From Streptomyces sp. V3I7 (GTDB lineage Bacteria > Actinomycetota > Actinomycetes > Streptomycetales > Streptomycetaceae), in the NCBI RefSeq assembly GCF_030817495.1, contig NZ_JAUSZK010000001.1, forward strand, positions 2,645,001-2,709,000: a stretch of 64,000 nt of DNA. The letters run 5' to 3'. How positions within the stretch are numbered: the first letter of the stretch is position 1; each line of letters opens with the position of its first letter. The notes beneath the pieces were generated by a model, which worked only from the letters and a program-made list of their open reading frames with translations, did not search any database and was not told the DNA's origin. This document shows, one piece after another, positions 25,001-36,572 of the stretch. Made by a program: the position numbers and the translations under genes.

Positions 25001-27051
25001 TGCCGGTCCAGGTCGCGGCGAAGGCCTCCTGGAAGCGCTCGCGGCCGTCGTCGCCTAGGTAGTCGCCGTTGGCGCCGGCCAGCGCCTTGGGGATGCGCAG
25101 ACCGAAGTCGTAGATCCAGGCACTGGTGCGGTCCGAGCAGCGCAGCTCGTACGGCCGCTCGTCGATCACCTCGACGCCGAGCCGGTTGAGGACCGGCAGC
25201 ACGGCGGACAGGGAGACGGCGCCGCCCTTGCGGTAGATCTTGAAGCGGCGCTCGTCGGGGCCGGCGCCGACCGGCTCGTAGAGGCTGAGCGAGAAGTCGT
25301 TGCCCTCCTCGTCGCTGAGCCGCTCCAGGTGGACCAGGTCGGCGACCGCGGCGCGCGGGCTGTGGTCGGCCTTGTACCCCTCGGGGAAGCCCCCGCCGTA
25401 GCGGCGCAGCAGCTCGGCCGCGCGCTCCTCGCCGCACTCGGCGGTGAGCGCCTCGGCGAAGCCGTCGGCCCAGGAGCGGGCGGCCTCGACGAGACGGGCC
25501 TCGATGCGCTCCTTGTCGGCGTCGGACAGCTGCGGCAGCTCGGTGCCCTGCGGCACCCGGACGACGAAGTGCAGCCGGGAGAGAACCGATTCGGTGTTCC
25601 AGGCCGTGAAGTCGACGCTGGTGCCGCCCAGTTCCTCCTTCAGGATGTCGATGATCCGCAGCCGGACACCGGTGGTGTAGCGGTCGCGGGGGAGGTAGAC
25701 GAGGGCGGAGTAGTAGCGGCCGTACTCGTCCTGGCGCAGGTACAGCCGCAGCCGGCGGCGCTCCTGGAGGTACAGGACGGACGTGACGATGGGGCGCAGT
25801 TCGTCGGCGGTCGTCTGGAAGAGCTCGTCGCGCGGGTAGGTCTCCAGGATCTGGAGCAGGTCGCGGCCACCGTGGCTGTTGGGCGAGAACCCGGCGCCCT
25901 TGAGGACCTCCTCGACCCTGCGCCGCACGACCGGCACGCGGCGGACCGACTCGGTGTACGCGGCGGAGGAGAACAGGCCCAGGAAGCGGCGCTCGCCGAT
26001 GACGTTGCCGTCGGCGTCGAACTTCTTCACGCCGATGTAGTCGAGGTACGACGGCCGGTGCACGGTGGCGCGGCTGTTGGCCTTGGTGAGGACGAGCAGC
26101 TTGTGCTCGCGGGCCTTGGCGCGGGCGTCGGCGGAGAGCCGCTCGAACGACGGGGTGACCGGATGGAGGTCGTCACCGGCGTGGTGCGGGTCGGAGCGCA
26201 GGATGCCGAGGCCGGTGCCGGGCACGGCGGCGAGGGTGTCGTCCTCGCGCAGCTCGTACTCGCGGTAGCCGAGGAAGGTGAAGTGGTCGGCGGACAGCCA
26301 GCGCAGCAGCTCGCGGGCTTCCTCGGCCTGCGGCCGGGGCAGATCGGCGGGCAGCGGCTCCTCGCCGAGGCCCTCGGCGATCCGCAGCGCCGCGTCCCGC
26401 ATCTTCTCCCAGTCCTCGACGGCCTCGCGGGCGTCGGACAGGACGCGGAGCAGATCGGCGGTGATCTGCTTCAGGTCGGCGCGGTCGGTCTCCCGGTCGA
26501 TCTCGACGTGGATCCCAGGACTCGACGTGCGCGTCGTGCGGGAGGTCGGCGCCGTTGGCCGGGGTGGGCAGCACCTCGATGAGCTTGCCGGTGAGATCGC
26601 GCCGGACGACGAACTGCGGGTGGATGACGACGTGGATGCCGCGCCCCTGCCGGGTCAGCTCGTTGCTGACCGAGTCGACGAGGAAGGGCATGTCGTCGGT
26701 GACGACCTCGACGACGGTGTGGCTGCAGGTCCACCCGTTCTCCTCGACCGTCGGGGTGTGCACCCGGACGTTCGCGGTGCCCTGCGGGCGCGTCTCAGCG
26801 AGGCGGTAGTGCGAGAGTGCGGCTCCGAAGACGTCGACCGGGTCGCGGCCTTCGAGGTCCTCCGGAGCGGTGTGCAGGTAGTAGCGCCGGAGGAACGCGA
26901 GTACGGACTCCTGGTCCGCGGTCTCCGGCGTTCCCGGAGCGCCCTCACTCGTCGTCCCAGTCGGTAGGTGCCCCCCGACCGGGCTGTTCTCAGCTACCCG
27001 GGCGGCCCTCTCGAGCAGCTCGGCCTTGGCTTCGTCCAGCTTGGTCTGCAT
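22089..27051 (-). pseudogene. gdh: NAD-specific glutamate dehydrogenase (1650-residue type), split by a one-base frameshift
   Basis: Large NAD-GDH that deaminates glutamate to 2-oxoglutarate and ammonia. The frame from ATG 27051 encodes MQTKLDEAKAELLERAARV and reads correctly to DAHVESW, then runs out of frame. The second frame resumes exactly with IHVEIDRETDRADLKQI and continues to the stop at 22089. One extra base in the CCC run at 26514-26516 (GGG on the coding strand) explains the break; removing it gives 1653 codons plus stop, the normal family length. The catalytic core (RGGLRWSDRREDFRTEILG, then VPVGAKGGFV) is intact near residues 850-890. It is either a sequencing error or a fresh inactivating mutation. 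Confidence 0.92.
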
Positions 27052-27708
27052 TGTCCTCTGGCTCCTGTCGCGCGCCGTTGCGTGACGTAGAAGGAAGTAC
27101 GGTCTCTTCCCCTTCGGCGTAACGCCACGGCCCGGGGTCTCCGGTCTGTTTCGACGCTATGCCGCGAGGTGGGATGAGCGGGGAGTATTCAGCCATTCTC
27201 GACACGCCCGAGGGGTGTGACGCCGTTCTCCATGACGTCGGCACCCGGGACGGACGCGGTGCCTCGGGAATCCTTGCGGCCCCGTCCCGCCCGCGAAGAC
27301 CAGCGACCGCCGCCCGGTCACGGATGTCGTCCGTGCTCTCCGGGCGCAGGGCAGGGGCAACGCTGCCCCCGCGAGATATCGCGCTGATCACGCCACCAGG
27401 CTATCGCCCCTCACCCCAGGACCGTCATGAGCCGTATGTGTACAAAACCGGGGGTAGAACTTTGACGTTCTGCACAGGGACGAACACGCCTCGCACGGCG
27501 TATCGGCCGGCGGCCGGAACCAGGCTTACGAACGGCCGGAACCGGTGGCGCGACCCCTCGGCGGCGCGGCACGCTGGAGGCACGTCGCCCCCGGCGCGGC
27601 CGCTGCGCGTGGCGCCGCACCGCACCGCACCGCACCGCACCGCACCGCACCGCACCGCACCGCACCGCACCCGGCCGATGTACGCCCGCCCGAGAGGAGC
27701 CGCCCGCC
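27052..27708. other. 657-bp intergenic region with no supported gene
   Basis: This is the shared upstream region of gdh (- strand) and the DJ-1-type gene (+ strand). It has lower GC and more mixed composition than the flanking genes. Open frames here show no plausible codon pattern or family similarity. An AGAGGA Shine-Dalgarno sequence for gdh lies at its left end. It ends in the CGCAC microsatellite. No clear promoter hexamers were identified. Confidence 0.6.
27616..27670. repeat. Pentanucleotide microsatellite, 11 perfect CGCAC units
   Basis: CGCAC is repeated eleven times without error over 55 bp, ending 38 bp before the DJ-1/PfpI start. The tract lies in the likely 5' leader or promoter, not in the coding frame. 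Perfect repeats of this length are slippage-prone, so copy number may vary between strains and could alter expression. Confidence 0.9.
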
Positions 27709-28287
27709 ATGCCCCCGAAGGTTCTCATCGTCACCGGCGACGCAGCGGAGTCCCTGGAGGTCATGTACCCCTACCAGCGCCTCCGCGAGGAGGGCTACGA
27801 CGTCCACATCGCGGCCCCCGCCCGCAAGCAGCTCCGCTTCGTCGTCCACGACTTCGAACCCGGCTTCGACACGTACACCGAGAAGCCCGGCTACACCTGG
27901 CCCGCCGACCTCGCCTACTCGGAGGTCGATCCCGGGGAGTACGCCGCCGTGGTGATCCCCGGCGGGCGCGCGCCCGAGTACCTGCGCAACGACCCGGAGC
28001 TCCGCAAGATCCTCAAGTCGTTCTTCGACGCGGACAAGCCGGTCGCCCAGATCTGCCACGGGCCGCTGCTGACCGCCGCGACCGACAGCCTGCGCGGACG
28101 CCGGGTGACCGCCTATCCGGCCCTGGAACTCGACATGCAGGCGGCCGGGGCCACCTTCCAGGACACCGAGACGGTCGTGGACGGCTCGTTGGTGTCCGCC
28201 CGCGCCTGGCCGGACCACTCGGGCTGGATGCGCGAGTTCCTGAAGGTGCTGCGTGCCAAGGCGCCGGTGGACTCGCCGGTGGACTGA
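27709..28287 (+). CDS. DJ-1/PfpI-family protein (glutamine amidotransferase-like)
   Basis: This 192-residue protein has the DJ-1 fold: KVLIVTGDAAESLEVMYPYQRLREEGYDV at the N-terminus, YAAVVIPGGRAPEYL in the middle and the nucleophile elbow VAQICHGPLLTAA with Cys116 followed by His. Family members act as deglycases/glyoxalases, chaperones or peptidases; which applies here cannot be told. The start has a GAGAGGAG Shine-Dalgarno sequence. It is preceded by the CGCAC tract and stands alone, convergent with the HAD gene. Confidence 0.92.
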   Translation: MPPKVLIVTGDAAESLEVMYPYQRLREEGYDVHIAAPARKQLRFVVHDFEPGFDTYTEKPGYTWPADLAYSEVDPGEYAAVVIPGGRAPEYLRNDPELRKILKSFFDADKPVAQICHGPLLTAATDSLRGRRVTAYPALELDMQAAGATFQDTETVVDGSLVSARAWPDHSGWMREFLKVLRAKAPVDSPVD

Positions 28288-28321
28288 GCCGCCGCGGCTG
28301 ACGCCCGAGCGGCCGGCCGGG

Positions 28322-28990
28322 TCACGCCGCCAGCCGCTCCGCCTCCGCCACGGCCTGCTCCAGGGTGTCGACCACGGGGACGCCCACGCCTTCGAGGCTG
28401 GCGCGGCTGTGCGAGCCGCCGGTGTACAGCACGGCCTGCGCCCCCACATGCCGCGCCGCCAGCGCGTCGTCCGCGGCGTCCCCGATCACCACCGTGCGCG
28501 CCGGCTCGGCCACGCCGGCGAGCTCCTCCAGATGGCGCACCATGTGCACGGCCTTGCTGCCGCCGGAGGGCCCGGTGCGTCCGTCGACGCGTATGAAGTG
28601 CGGCTCTATCCCGAACTCCCGGACCAGCGGCAGGAGTTCGGCATGCCCGTACATGCTGAGCAGCGACTGGCTGTTCCCCGCCGAACGCCAGCCCGCCAGC
28701 AGGTCGGCCGCCCCCTCGGTGAGCCCGCACCGGAGCCGGTGCTCGGTGTAATGCCGGTGGAAGACCTCGTCCATGGCCTCCCACTCGGTGTCGGTCGGCA
28801 TCCGCCCCAGCAGCCGCTCGTAGAACCTGGGCACCGGCACGCAGTACAGCGACCGGTACCGCTCCAGCGTGATCGGCTCCATCCCCAGCTCGGCGAACGC
28901 GGCGTTCGTCGCCCCGATGATCGCGTCGTTGTCGTGGAACAGCGTGCCGTTCCAGTCCCAGACGATGTGCGCGCTTCCGTGCATCCCCAT
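28322..28990 (-). CDS. HAD-superfamily hydrolase with an Asp-x-Asn motif
   Basis: This 222-residue HAD protein has motif I VWDWNGTLF (nucleophile Asp12; the usual second Asp is Asn14), a helical cap at about residues 25-95, motif II LSMYG, a Lys in SKAVHM and motif IV VIGDAADDALAA. The layout resembles phosphoglycolate phosphatase-like HADs. Replacement of the second Asp, normally the acid-base in phosphatases, may change or weaken phosphatase activity; I recall WDWNGT forms as recurring in actinobacteria. An alternative start is Met3. Substrate unknown. Confidence 0.88.
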   Translation of the reverse strand: MGMHGSAHIVWDWNGTLFHDNDAIIGATNAAFAELGMEPITLERYRSLYCVPVPRFYERLLGRMPTDTEWEAMDEVFHRHYTEHRLRCGLTEGAADLLAGWRSAGNSQSLLSMYGHAELLPLVREFGIEPHFIRVDGRTGPSGGSKAVHMVRHLEELAGVAEPARTVVIGDAADDALAARHVGAQAVLYTGGSHSRASLEGVGVPVVDTLEQAVAEAERLAA

Positions 28991-29080
28991 GGAAAAACGG
29001 TACCCGCTGCCACTGACAGTCAGGCGTCGGGGCAGGTCAGGGCGGTGTGAGGGGTCAGCTCGGGCCGCCGGCGGGCCGGG

Positions 29081-29593
29081 TCAGGGGTGGTCGACCAGGT
29101 TGGGGATCTCCTGCGTGGCGTACCACAACAGGTCGTGGTCCTCGGCGCCGTCCACGACGAACTGCGCGTCGTCGTCACCGGCGTCCGCCGCCGGGAGCGC
29201 CTCGGCCGCGGCGGTCACGTCCTGCTCCGCGTCGGCCCCGTCGACGTGCACCGCGGCCGCCTTGGCCAGCGGCACCGGTCCGGCCACGCGCACCTCGCCC
29301 AGCGCCGCCGGGTCGAGGCCGCGGTCCGGGTCGGCCGCGGCGGCACGGTCGGGGACGTCGACGGCGACGACGACCCGTCGCCGCGGGGCGTCCGGGTCCG
29401 CCGCGAGCAGGCGGACGGAGGCGAGCCCTGCACGGTTCAGCGCGGCGTACTCCAGCTCCTCGATGTCGTCGGAGACGTACCACTCGCGCAGCGCGGGCGT
29501 CACGGCGTACGCGACGAACGGGCCGGCCCCCAGCTCGCCCGTCCTGTGCGCCTCGGCGAGAGCGGGGAGGGTCAGGGGGACGTAGACGCGCAT
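29081..29593 (-). CDS. DUF6912-family protein
   Basis: This 170-residue acidic protein starts MRVYVPLTLPALAEAHRTGELGAGPFVAYAVTPALREWY and ends DDAQFVVDGAEDHDLLWYATQEIPNLVD. I recognise it as the actinobacterial DUF6912 group, which lies near the HAD gene and secA in Streptomyces. It has no signal peptide, membrane segment or enzyme motif. ATG 29593 is chosen because the family N-terminus begins there. Function unknown. Confidence 0.82.
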   Translation of the reverse strand: MRVYVPLTLPALAEAHRTGELGAGPFVAYAVTPALREWYVSDDIEELEYAALNRAGLASVRLLAADPDAPRRRVVVAVDVPDRAAAADPDRGLDPAALGEVRVAGPVPLAKAAAVHVDGADAEQDVTAAAEALPAADAGDDDAQFVVDGAEDHDLLWYATQEIPNLVDHP

Positions 29594-29890
29594 GGCCGCC
29601 GCTCTCTTCGTGGTCGAACTGCTCGGACGGCCTTCAGGATACGTGCGGGCGTCCCCTTTCGGGTCCCCGGCCGCACCCCCTGCCACGTCCACCTCACGCC
29701 CCACAACTCACCCGGTACCGCCCTGCCTCTTCGGGGTTTCCCATGCCCCCGGTCACCCTGATAGGTGAACTTCCCGGGGCCTCCGACGCGGGCGACGCCT
29801 TCCTTGCCGCCGTCCCCCGCGGCCCCGTACAAGATCCCCACCAGGAAGTTACCGCCCGGTATCCGCCGGGCCGGCCGAACGGGGACTCCC

Positions 29891-30454
29891 ATGCACAAGG
29901 TCATGACCAGGACCGCATCCCACGCCCGCCCGGGCACCCGCCCCCCGACCCGCCACGACTCCCGCCGTCCGGGCGGCTCGACACCCAGGACGGCGACGAC
30001 GCGCGCGGCGGGTGCGGCGGGGGCCGGCACGGCAGGTACGGCGGGGGCCGGCACGGCAGGTACGGCGGGGGCCGGCACGGCGGCATCGGCCCGTGGGGCG
30101 GCGCCCGCGCCCGCCAGGGCGCCCCGGCCGACCGACCTCTTCGCCGACCGTCTGCTCGCCGTCCTGAGCGGTCACCGGCCCGTCCACTGGATGCTCCGGC
30201 ACACCGCGGGCCGCGCCTACGACGAACTGGCCCGCCTCGCTGAACGCGGCCCGCTGCGCGCCCGTGGCACCCGTCCCGTCGTCCGTGACATCGGCTACTT
30301 CGTCCCGCGGCAGGGCGCCATCGAGGCCTTCGCCCGCATCGGCGCGGGCGACCAGTTGCGCGCCATGGCGTTCCGCCTGGAGCTGGGCCCGGACCTCCGC
30401 TGGCGCTGCACGGCGGTGGAACTGGGCGGCCCCCGGCCACCCCGCGAGGAGTAG
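29891..30454 (+). CDS. Rv3235-family protein with an Ala-Gly-Thr repeat linker
   Basis: This is a 187-residue protein. Residues 1-80 are basic then low complexity; the rest is a compact domain (FADRLLAVLSGHRPVHWMLRHTAGRAYDELARL ... VRDIGYFVPRQGAIEAFARIGAGDQLRAMAFRLE) typical of the Rv3235 family, usually next to secA. Function unknown. The linker holds three exact or near-exact copies of a 24-bp unit (GGCCGGCACGGCAGGTACGG core at 30022, 30046 and 30070) encoding GTAGTAGA. ATG 29891 is used; Met at codon 5 is an alternative. Confidence 0.8.
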   Translation: MHKVMTRTASHARPGTRPPTRHDSRRPGGSTPRTATTRAAGAAGAGTAGTAGAGTAGTAGAGTAASARGAAPAPARAPRPTDLFADRLLAVLSGHRPVHWMLRHTAGRAYDELARLAERGPLRARGTRPVVRDIGYFVPRQGAIEAFARIGAGDQLRAMAFRLELGPDLRWRCTAVELGGPRPPREE

Positions 30455-30540
30455 CCCCCTCCTGGGCTTTCTGAGCCTCCTGAGCCTCCTGAGCCGAGGA
30501 TCAGCCCCGCCTGCCCCCGAGCCGGCGGCGCGTATGTCGA

Positions 30541-30575
30541 AGGGCCGGGCCCCCTTCTCCAGGTGGCCCGGCCCT
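30541..30575 (-). terminator. Hairpin terminator after secA
   Basis: AGGGCCGGGCC (30541-30551) pairs with GGCCCGGCCCT (30565-30575) around 13 nt, about 38 bp behind the secA stop on the - strand. It also faces the Rv3235-family gene and may end both transcripts. Confidence 0.8.
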
Positions 30576-30612
30576 CCTCAGCCCTCACGACGCCGCTGCC
30601 GGCGTCGGTCGC

Positions 30613-33429
<2,817 letters not shown>

Positions 33430-33762
33430 GGGGGCTGGTCTCCTTGCCGGTCGGGCCTGGGACGGTCGGTTTCCGTTTGGCTTACTGAGCAACGGCCATC
33501 GTATGCGAGGACCCCGCCGTGCCGGGAGGCCTGGCGGTACGACGGCCGTCGGCTGCCGATTCACCGCTCGTTTCGTTCGGACATCCCGTCAACGGGACAT
33601 CCAAAGTGACAACGGCCGGGACGCGCGGATAGTGCCGCGCCGCTGCCGGGAATTGCGCGAAATGTGATCGCGCGCCGCCCCGCCGGGCGCCCTGATGCGG
33701 CCGCTTCCGATCCGTCCGGTAAACGGCTGGCAGTCTCCCGGACCGCTGAGCAGAATCGGCCG
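33430..33762. other. 333-bp divergent promoter region of secA and a GNAT gene
   Basis: No gene is supported here. Two direct GGACATCC octamers lie at 33579-33586 and 33595-33602, separated by CGTCAACG, with CCCGT and ACGGG forming a small inverted repeat between them. They could be an operator for the GNAT gene. No consensus -35/-10 pair was recognised with confidence. Confidence 0.5.
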
Positions 33763-34347
33763 ATGGAACCCGTCACGCTCACCACCAGCCGTCTCCTGCT
33801 GCGCAGCCCCGGTCCGGCGGACGCCGAGGCCGTGCACGCCGCCGCCCAGGACCCGGAGCTGGCGCGCTGGATCCCGCAGTTCCCGTCGCCCTACCTGCGT
33901 GAACACGCCCGGGGCTTCACCGAGCAGGCGGTCCCCGACGGCTGGGCGCACGACTCGATGTTCACCTTCGGGCTCTTCCTCCCCGAAGGGGAGGACCTGG
34001 TGGGCATGCTCGGCATCACGATGCGCGCGTTAGGCGTGGCGGAGATCGGCTTCTGGGCCGCGAAGGAGCACCGCGGCCACGGCTACGTCGCCGAGGCCAC
34101 CGGGGCCGCCGCCCGCTGGGCCTTCGCCCGTCTGTCCATCGACCGCATGGAATGGCGCGCGGAGGTGGGCAACCGAGCCTCCCGCGCGGTCGCCGAACGC
34201 ACCGGATTCACCATCGAGGGCACCCTGCGCTCCGCCATCAACAACAAGGGAGTACGCCGCGACTGCTGGGTGGGCTCACTGCTGCCGTCGGACCTGGGGC
34301 TGCCCTCGACGGCCCCCTACCTGCCGACGCCGGACGACCGGCTCTGA
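33763..34347 (+). CDS. GNAT-family N-acetyltransferase with a TTA codon
   Basis: This 194-residue acetyltransferase is of the RimJ/RimL type: LTTSRLLLRSPGPADAEAV at the N-terminus, LVGMLGITMRALGVAEIGFWAAKEHRGHGYVAEATGA with the acetyl-CoA loop (RGHGY), then NRASRAVAERTGFTIEGTLR. It probably acetylates a protein N-terminus or a small amine; the substrate is unknown. Codon 90 (34030-34032) is TTA for Leu. TTA is very rare in Streptomyces and needs the bldA tRNA, so expression is probably limited to late growth. ATG 33763 is chosen because the fold starts there. Confidence 0.92.
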   Translation: MEPVTLTTSRLLLRSPGPADAEAVHAAAQDPELARWIPQFPSPYLREHARGFTEQAVPDGWAHDSMFTFGLFLPEGEDLVGMLGITMRALGVAEIGFWAAKEHRGHGYVAEATGAAARWAFARLSIDRMEWRAEVGNRASRAVAERTGFTIEGTLRSAINNKGVRRDCWVGSLLPSDLGLPSTAPYLPTPDDRL

Positions 34348-34428
34348 GCCCTGCGGCGATACCGCTCTCATATGCCCGAAACCGCAGGTCAGGCCCATTG
34401 TCAGTGCCACGGCCTATCGTGCGGACAC

Positions 34429-35616
34429 ATGACGACCCCGCGCTCCGCCCTCACCCTCTCCGCGGACGACGCCCGCCGCATCGCCCTGCGGGCGCAAGGC
34501 TTCCTCGGCATCCCCGACCGTCGCGCGGGTGTCCCCGGCGTCCTCCGTCATCTCGGCGCTGTGCAGCTCGACACGATCTCGGTCCTCGCCCGCTCGCACG
34601 AGCTCATCCCGTACGCCCGCCTCGGCGCCGTCGGCCGCAGGACGGTCGAGCACTCCTACTGGAAGCCCGCGCCCTCGGCCCGGCCGCACGCCTTCGAGTA
34701 CTGGTCGCACGCCGCCTGCATCCTGCCCGTGGAGGAGTGGCCGCACTTCGCCTTCCGGCGCCGCGCGTACCGCAACCGACCGCACTGGAACCACGAGCTC
34801 CCCGACGGCGCGTACGAGCAGGTCGTCAAGCAGCTCCGCGCCGAAGGCCCGCTCACAGCCACCCAGTTGGGCGGCGCGAAGAAGACCAGCGAGTGGTGGG
34901 ACTGGTCCGGCACCAAGGTCGCCGTGGAGCGCGCGCTGATGTACGGCGAGGTTGTCTGCGTGGAGCGCCGCGGCTGGAAGCGGGTGTACGACCTCGCCGA
35001 GCGCGCCATCCCGGAAGCGCTGCTGCACGACGAACTGGACGACACCGAGTGCCTGCGCCGACTGATCCGCCTGGCGGGCCGGTCCCTCGGAGTCGGCACG
35101 CGCGCGGACATCGCCGACTACCACCGCCTCAAGGGCGAGCAGGTGGACGCGGTGATCGCGGACTCGGGTCTGGTCCCGGTCACGGTGGAGGGCTGGGGCA
35201 AGCCGGCCTGGGCCGACCCGGAGGCCCTGCGAACACCACCGCGCGGCCGCCACCGCACGACGCTGCTGTCCCCGTTCGACTCCCTGATCTGGGAGCGGGC
35301 ACGCACGGAGCGGATCTTCGGCTTCACCCACCGCCTGGAGGCCTACGTCCCCAAGTCCAAGCGGGTGTACGGCTATTTCGCGATGCCGGTTCTGGCGGGC
35401 GGCCAGCTGGTCGGCCGCGTGGATCCGGCCCGCGAGGGCCGCACGCTGGTGGCCAAGCAGGTCACCCTGGACGGCGCGAAGGCGGTTCCGGCCACGGCCC
35501 AGGCCCTGGTCGAGGCGGCCGGCTGGGTCGAGTGCACGGACGTACGCGTGGAACGCGTCGACGCCCCCGAACTCCGCGAGCCCCTCATCCGGGAACTCGG
35601 CCGCCTCCTAGGCTGA
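34429..35616 (+). CDS. AlkX/YcaQ-type DNA glycosylase (winged-helix HTH_42 family)
   Basis: This 395-residue protein belongs to the AlkZ-like superfamily of three-winged-helix proteins that unhook interstrand crosslinks and remove bulky alkylated bases. The catalytic motif is AVQLDTISVLARSHELI, giving Gln46-Leu-Asp48: the Q-x-D form of YcaQ/AlkX rather than the Q-x-Q of AlkZ. Other conserved parts are HAFEYWSHAACILP and LLSPFDSLIWERARTERIFGF. ATG 34429 is preferred over 34372, whose extra residues (HCQCHGLSC) look non-family. It is 81 bp behind the GNAT gene and may be cotranscribed. Confidence 0.88.
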   Translation: MTTPRSALTLSADDARRIALRAQGFLGIPDRRAGVPGVLRHLGAVQLDTISVLARSHELIPYARLGAVGRRTVEHSYWKPAPSARPHAFEYWSHAACILPVEEWPHFAFRRRAYRNRPHWNHELPDGAYEQVVKQLRAEGPLTATQLGGAKKTSEWWDWSGTKVAVERALMYGEVVCVERRGWKRVYDLAERAIPEALLHDELDDTECLRRLIRLAGRSLGVGTRADIADYHRLKGEQVDAVIADSGLVPVTVEGWGKPAWADPEALRTPPRGRHRTTLLSPFDSLIWERARTERIFGFTHRLEAYVPKSKRVYGYFAMPVLAGGQLVGRVDPAREGRTLVAKQVTLDGAKAVPATAQALVEAAGWVECTDVRVERVDAPELREPLIRELGRLLG

Positions 35617-35619
35617 CCG

Positions 35620-36366
35620 TCACCGGATCTCGAGGATCTTCTCCCGCATCGCATAGACCACGGCCTCCATCCTGGAGTGCAGCTGAAGCTTCTCCAGGAT
35701 GTTGCGCACATGGTTCTTCACGGTGTTCTCGGAGATGAACAACTCCTTGGCGATATCACGGTTGTTCATCCCCGTGGCCACGAGTTTGAGCACCTCGAGT
35801 TCGCGGTCGGTGAGCCGCGGCGCCGGCACCAGCCGGCGCTCGTCGGTGCGCTGGATCATCGACTTGAACTCGGTGAGGAGTTTCGACGCCATGGAGGGGC
35901 TGATCTGCGACTGCCCGTCGGCCACGGCGCGAATGGCCGTCGCCACCTCGTCGGTGGAAATCTCCTTGAGGAGATAACCGGTCGCACCGGCCTTGATCGC
36001 GTCGTAGAGGTCGGCCTCCTCGTCACTGATCGTCAGCATGATGATCTTCGCGCTGGGGGCGACCTCCTTGATGGAGGTGCACGCCTCGATCCCGCCCCGC
36101 TTGGGCATCCGCACGTCCATCAGGACGATGTCGGGCAGCAGGTCGGCCGCCTTGTCGACGGCCTCCGCGCCGTCCCCGGCCTCGCCGACGACCTGGATGT
36201 CCTCCTCGGCGGCGAGCACGATCTCCAGTCCACGACGGAAGAGCGCATGGTCGTCCACGACCAGCACTCTGATCGGCTCCTTGCGTTCCGAGCCCGTGTC
36301 CGGGCCCATGCCGACGACGTTGTCGTCGTCGTCCGCGTCCCGCATCGGTCCGAAGCTGTCCGCCAT
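35620..36366 (-). CDS. orrA: NarL/LuxR-type orphan response regulator, OrrA-like
   Basis: This 248-residue regulator has a receiver domain (about 32-150; acidic pair VVDDH, phospho-acceptor Asp84 in VLMDVRMP, Lys in LLKE) and a C-terminal LuxR helix-turn-helix (LTDRELEVLKLVATGMNNRDIAKELFISENTVKNHVRNILEKL). A 30-residue acidic N-terminal extension precedes the receiver. No histidine kinase is adjacent, so it is an orphan. Its place between the secA region and hpf matches OrrA of S. coelicolor, a regulator of sporulation and antibiotic production; the symbol rests on gene order and overall resemblance. Confidence 0.9.
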   Translation of the reverse strand: MADSFGPMRDADDDDNVVGMGPDTGSERKEPIRVLVVDDHALFRRGLEIVLAAEEDIQVVGEAGDGAEAVDKAADLLPDIVLMDVRMPKRGGIEACTSIKEVAPSAKIIMLTISDEEADLYDAIKAGATGYLLKEISTDEVATAIRAVADGQSQISPSMASKLLTEFKSMIQRTDERRLVPAPRLTDRELEVLKLVATGMNNRDIAKELFISENTVKNHVRNILEKLQLHSRMEAVVYAMREKILEIR

Positions 36367-36515
36367 GGTTCCTCCCCCTGAAGGCTGCGGCCTGTGGTCC
36401 GTGCCATCGCCAACCCAAGGCAGCGGCCCACCCGTTGGCCCGCTGCGGCCATGATTTCATGCCCGGCCGACACTGGGGTGACAGAGCGGGGCGCGAAGTG
36501 GTGGCACGCCGGAAC

Positions 36516-36542
36516 CCCTGGAGCGCACCCGCGCTCCCAGGG
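36516..36542 (-). terminator. Hairpin after hpf
   Basis: CCCTGGAGCGC (36516-36526) pairs with GCGCTCCCAGGG (36531-36542), with one bulged C and a 4-nt loop, 31 bp behind the hpf stop on the - strand. Confidence 0.6.
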
Positions 36543-36572
36543 CACCGGTTACCTCAGTCGTCGGCCGGGCGG

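Noticed and set aside
21795..25058. 1087-residue open frame antisense to glutamate dehydrogenase
   Set aside because: Val/Asp/Arg-rich shadow of the opposite strand; no domain, start signal or coupling.
27616..27670. CRISPR-like repeat array
   Set aside because: The 5-bp units are contiguous with no spacers; it is a simple microsatellite.
27159..28301. 380-codon + strand open frame across the gdh/DJ-1 spacer
   Set aside because: It crosses the microsatellite and overlaps the DJ-1 gene in another frame; composition is Arg/Pro-rich and non-family.
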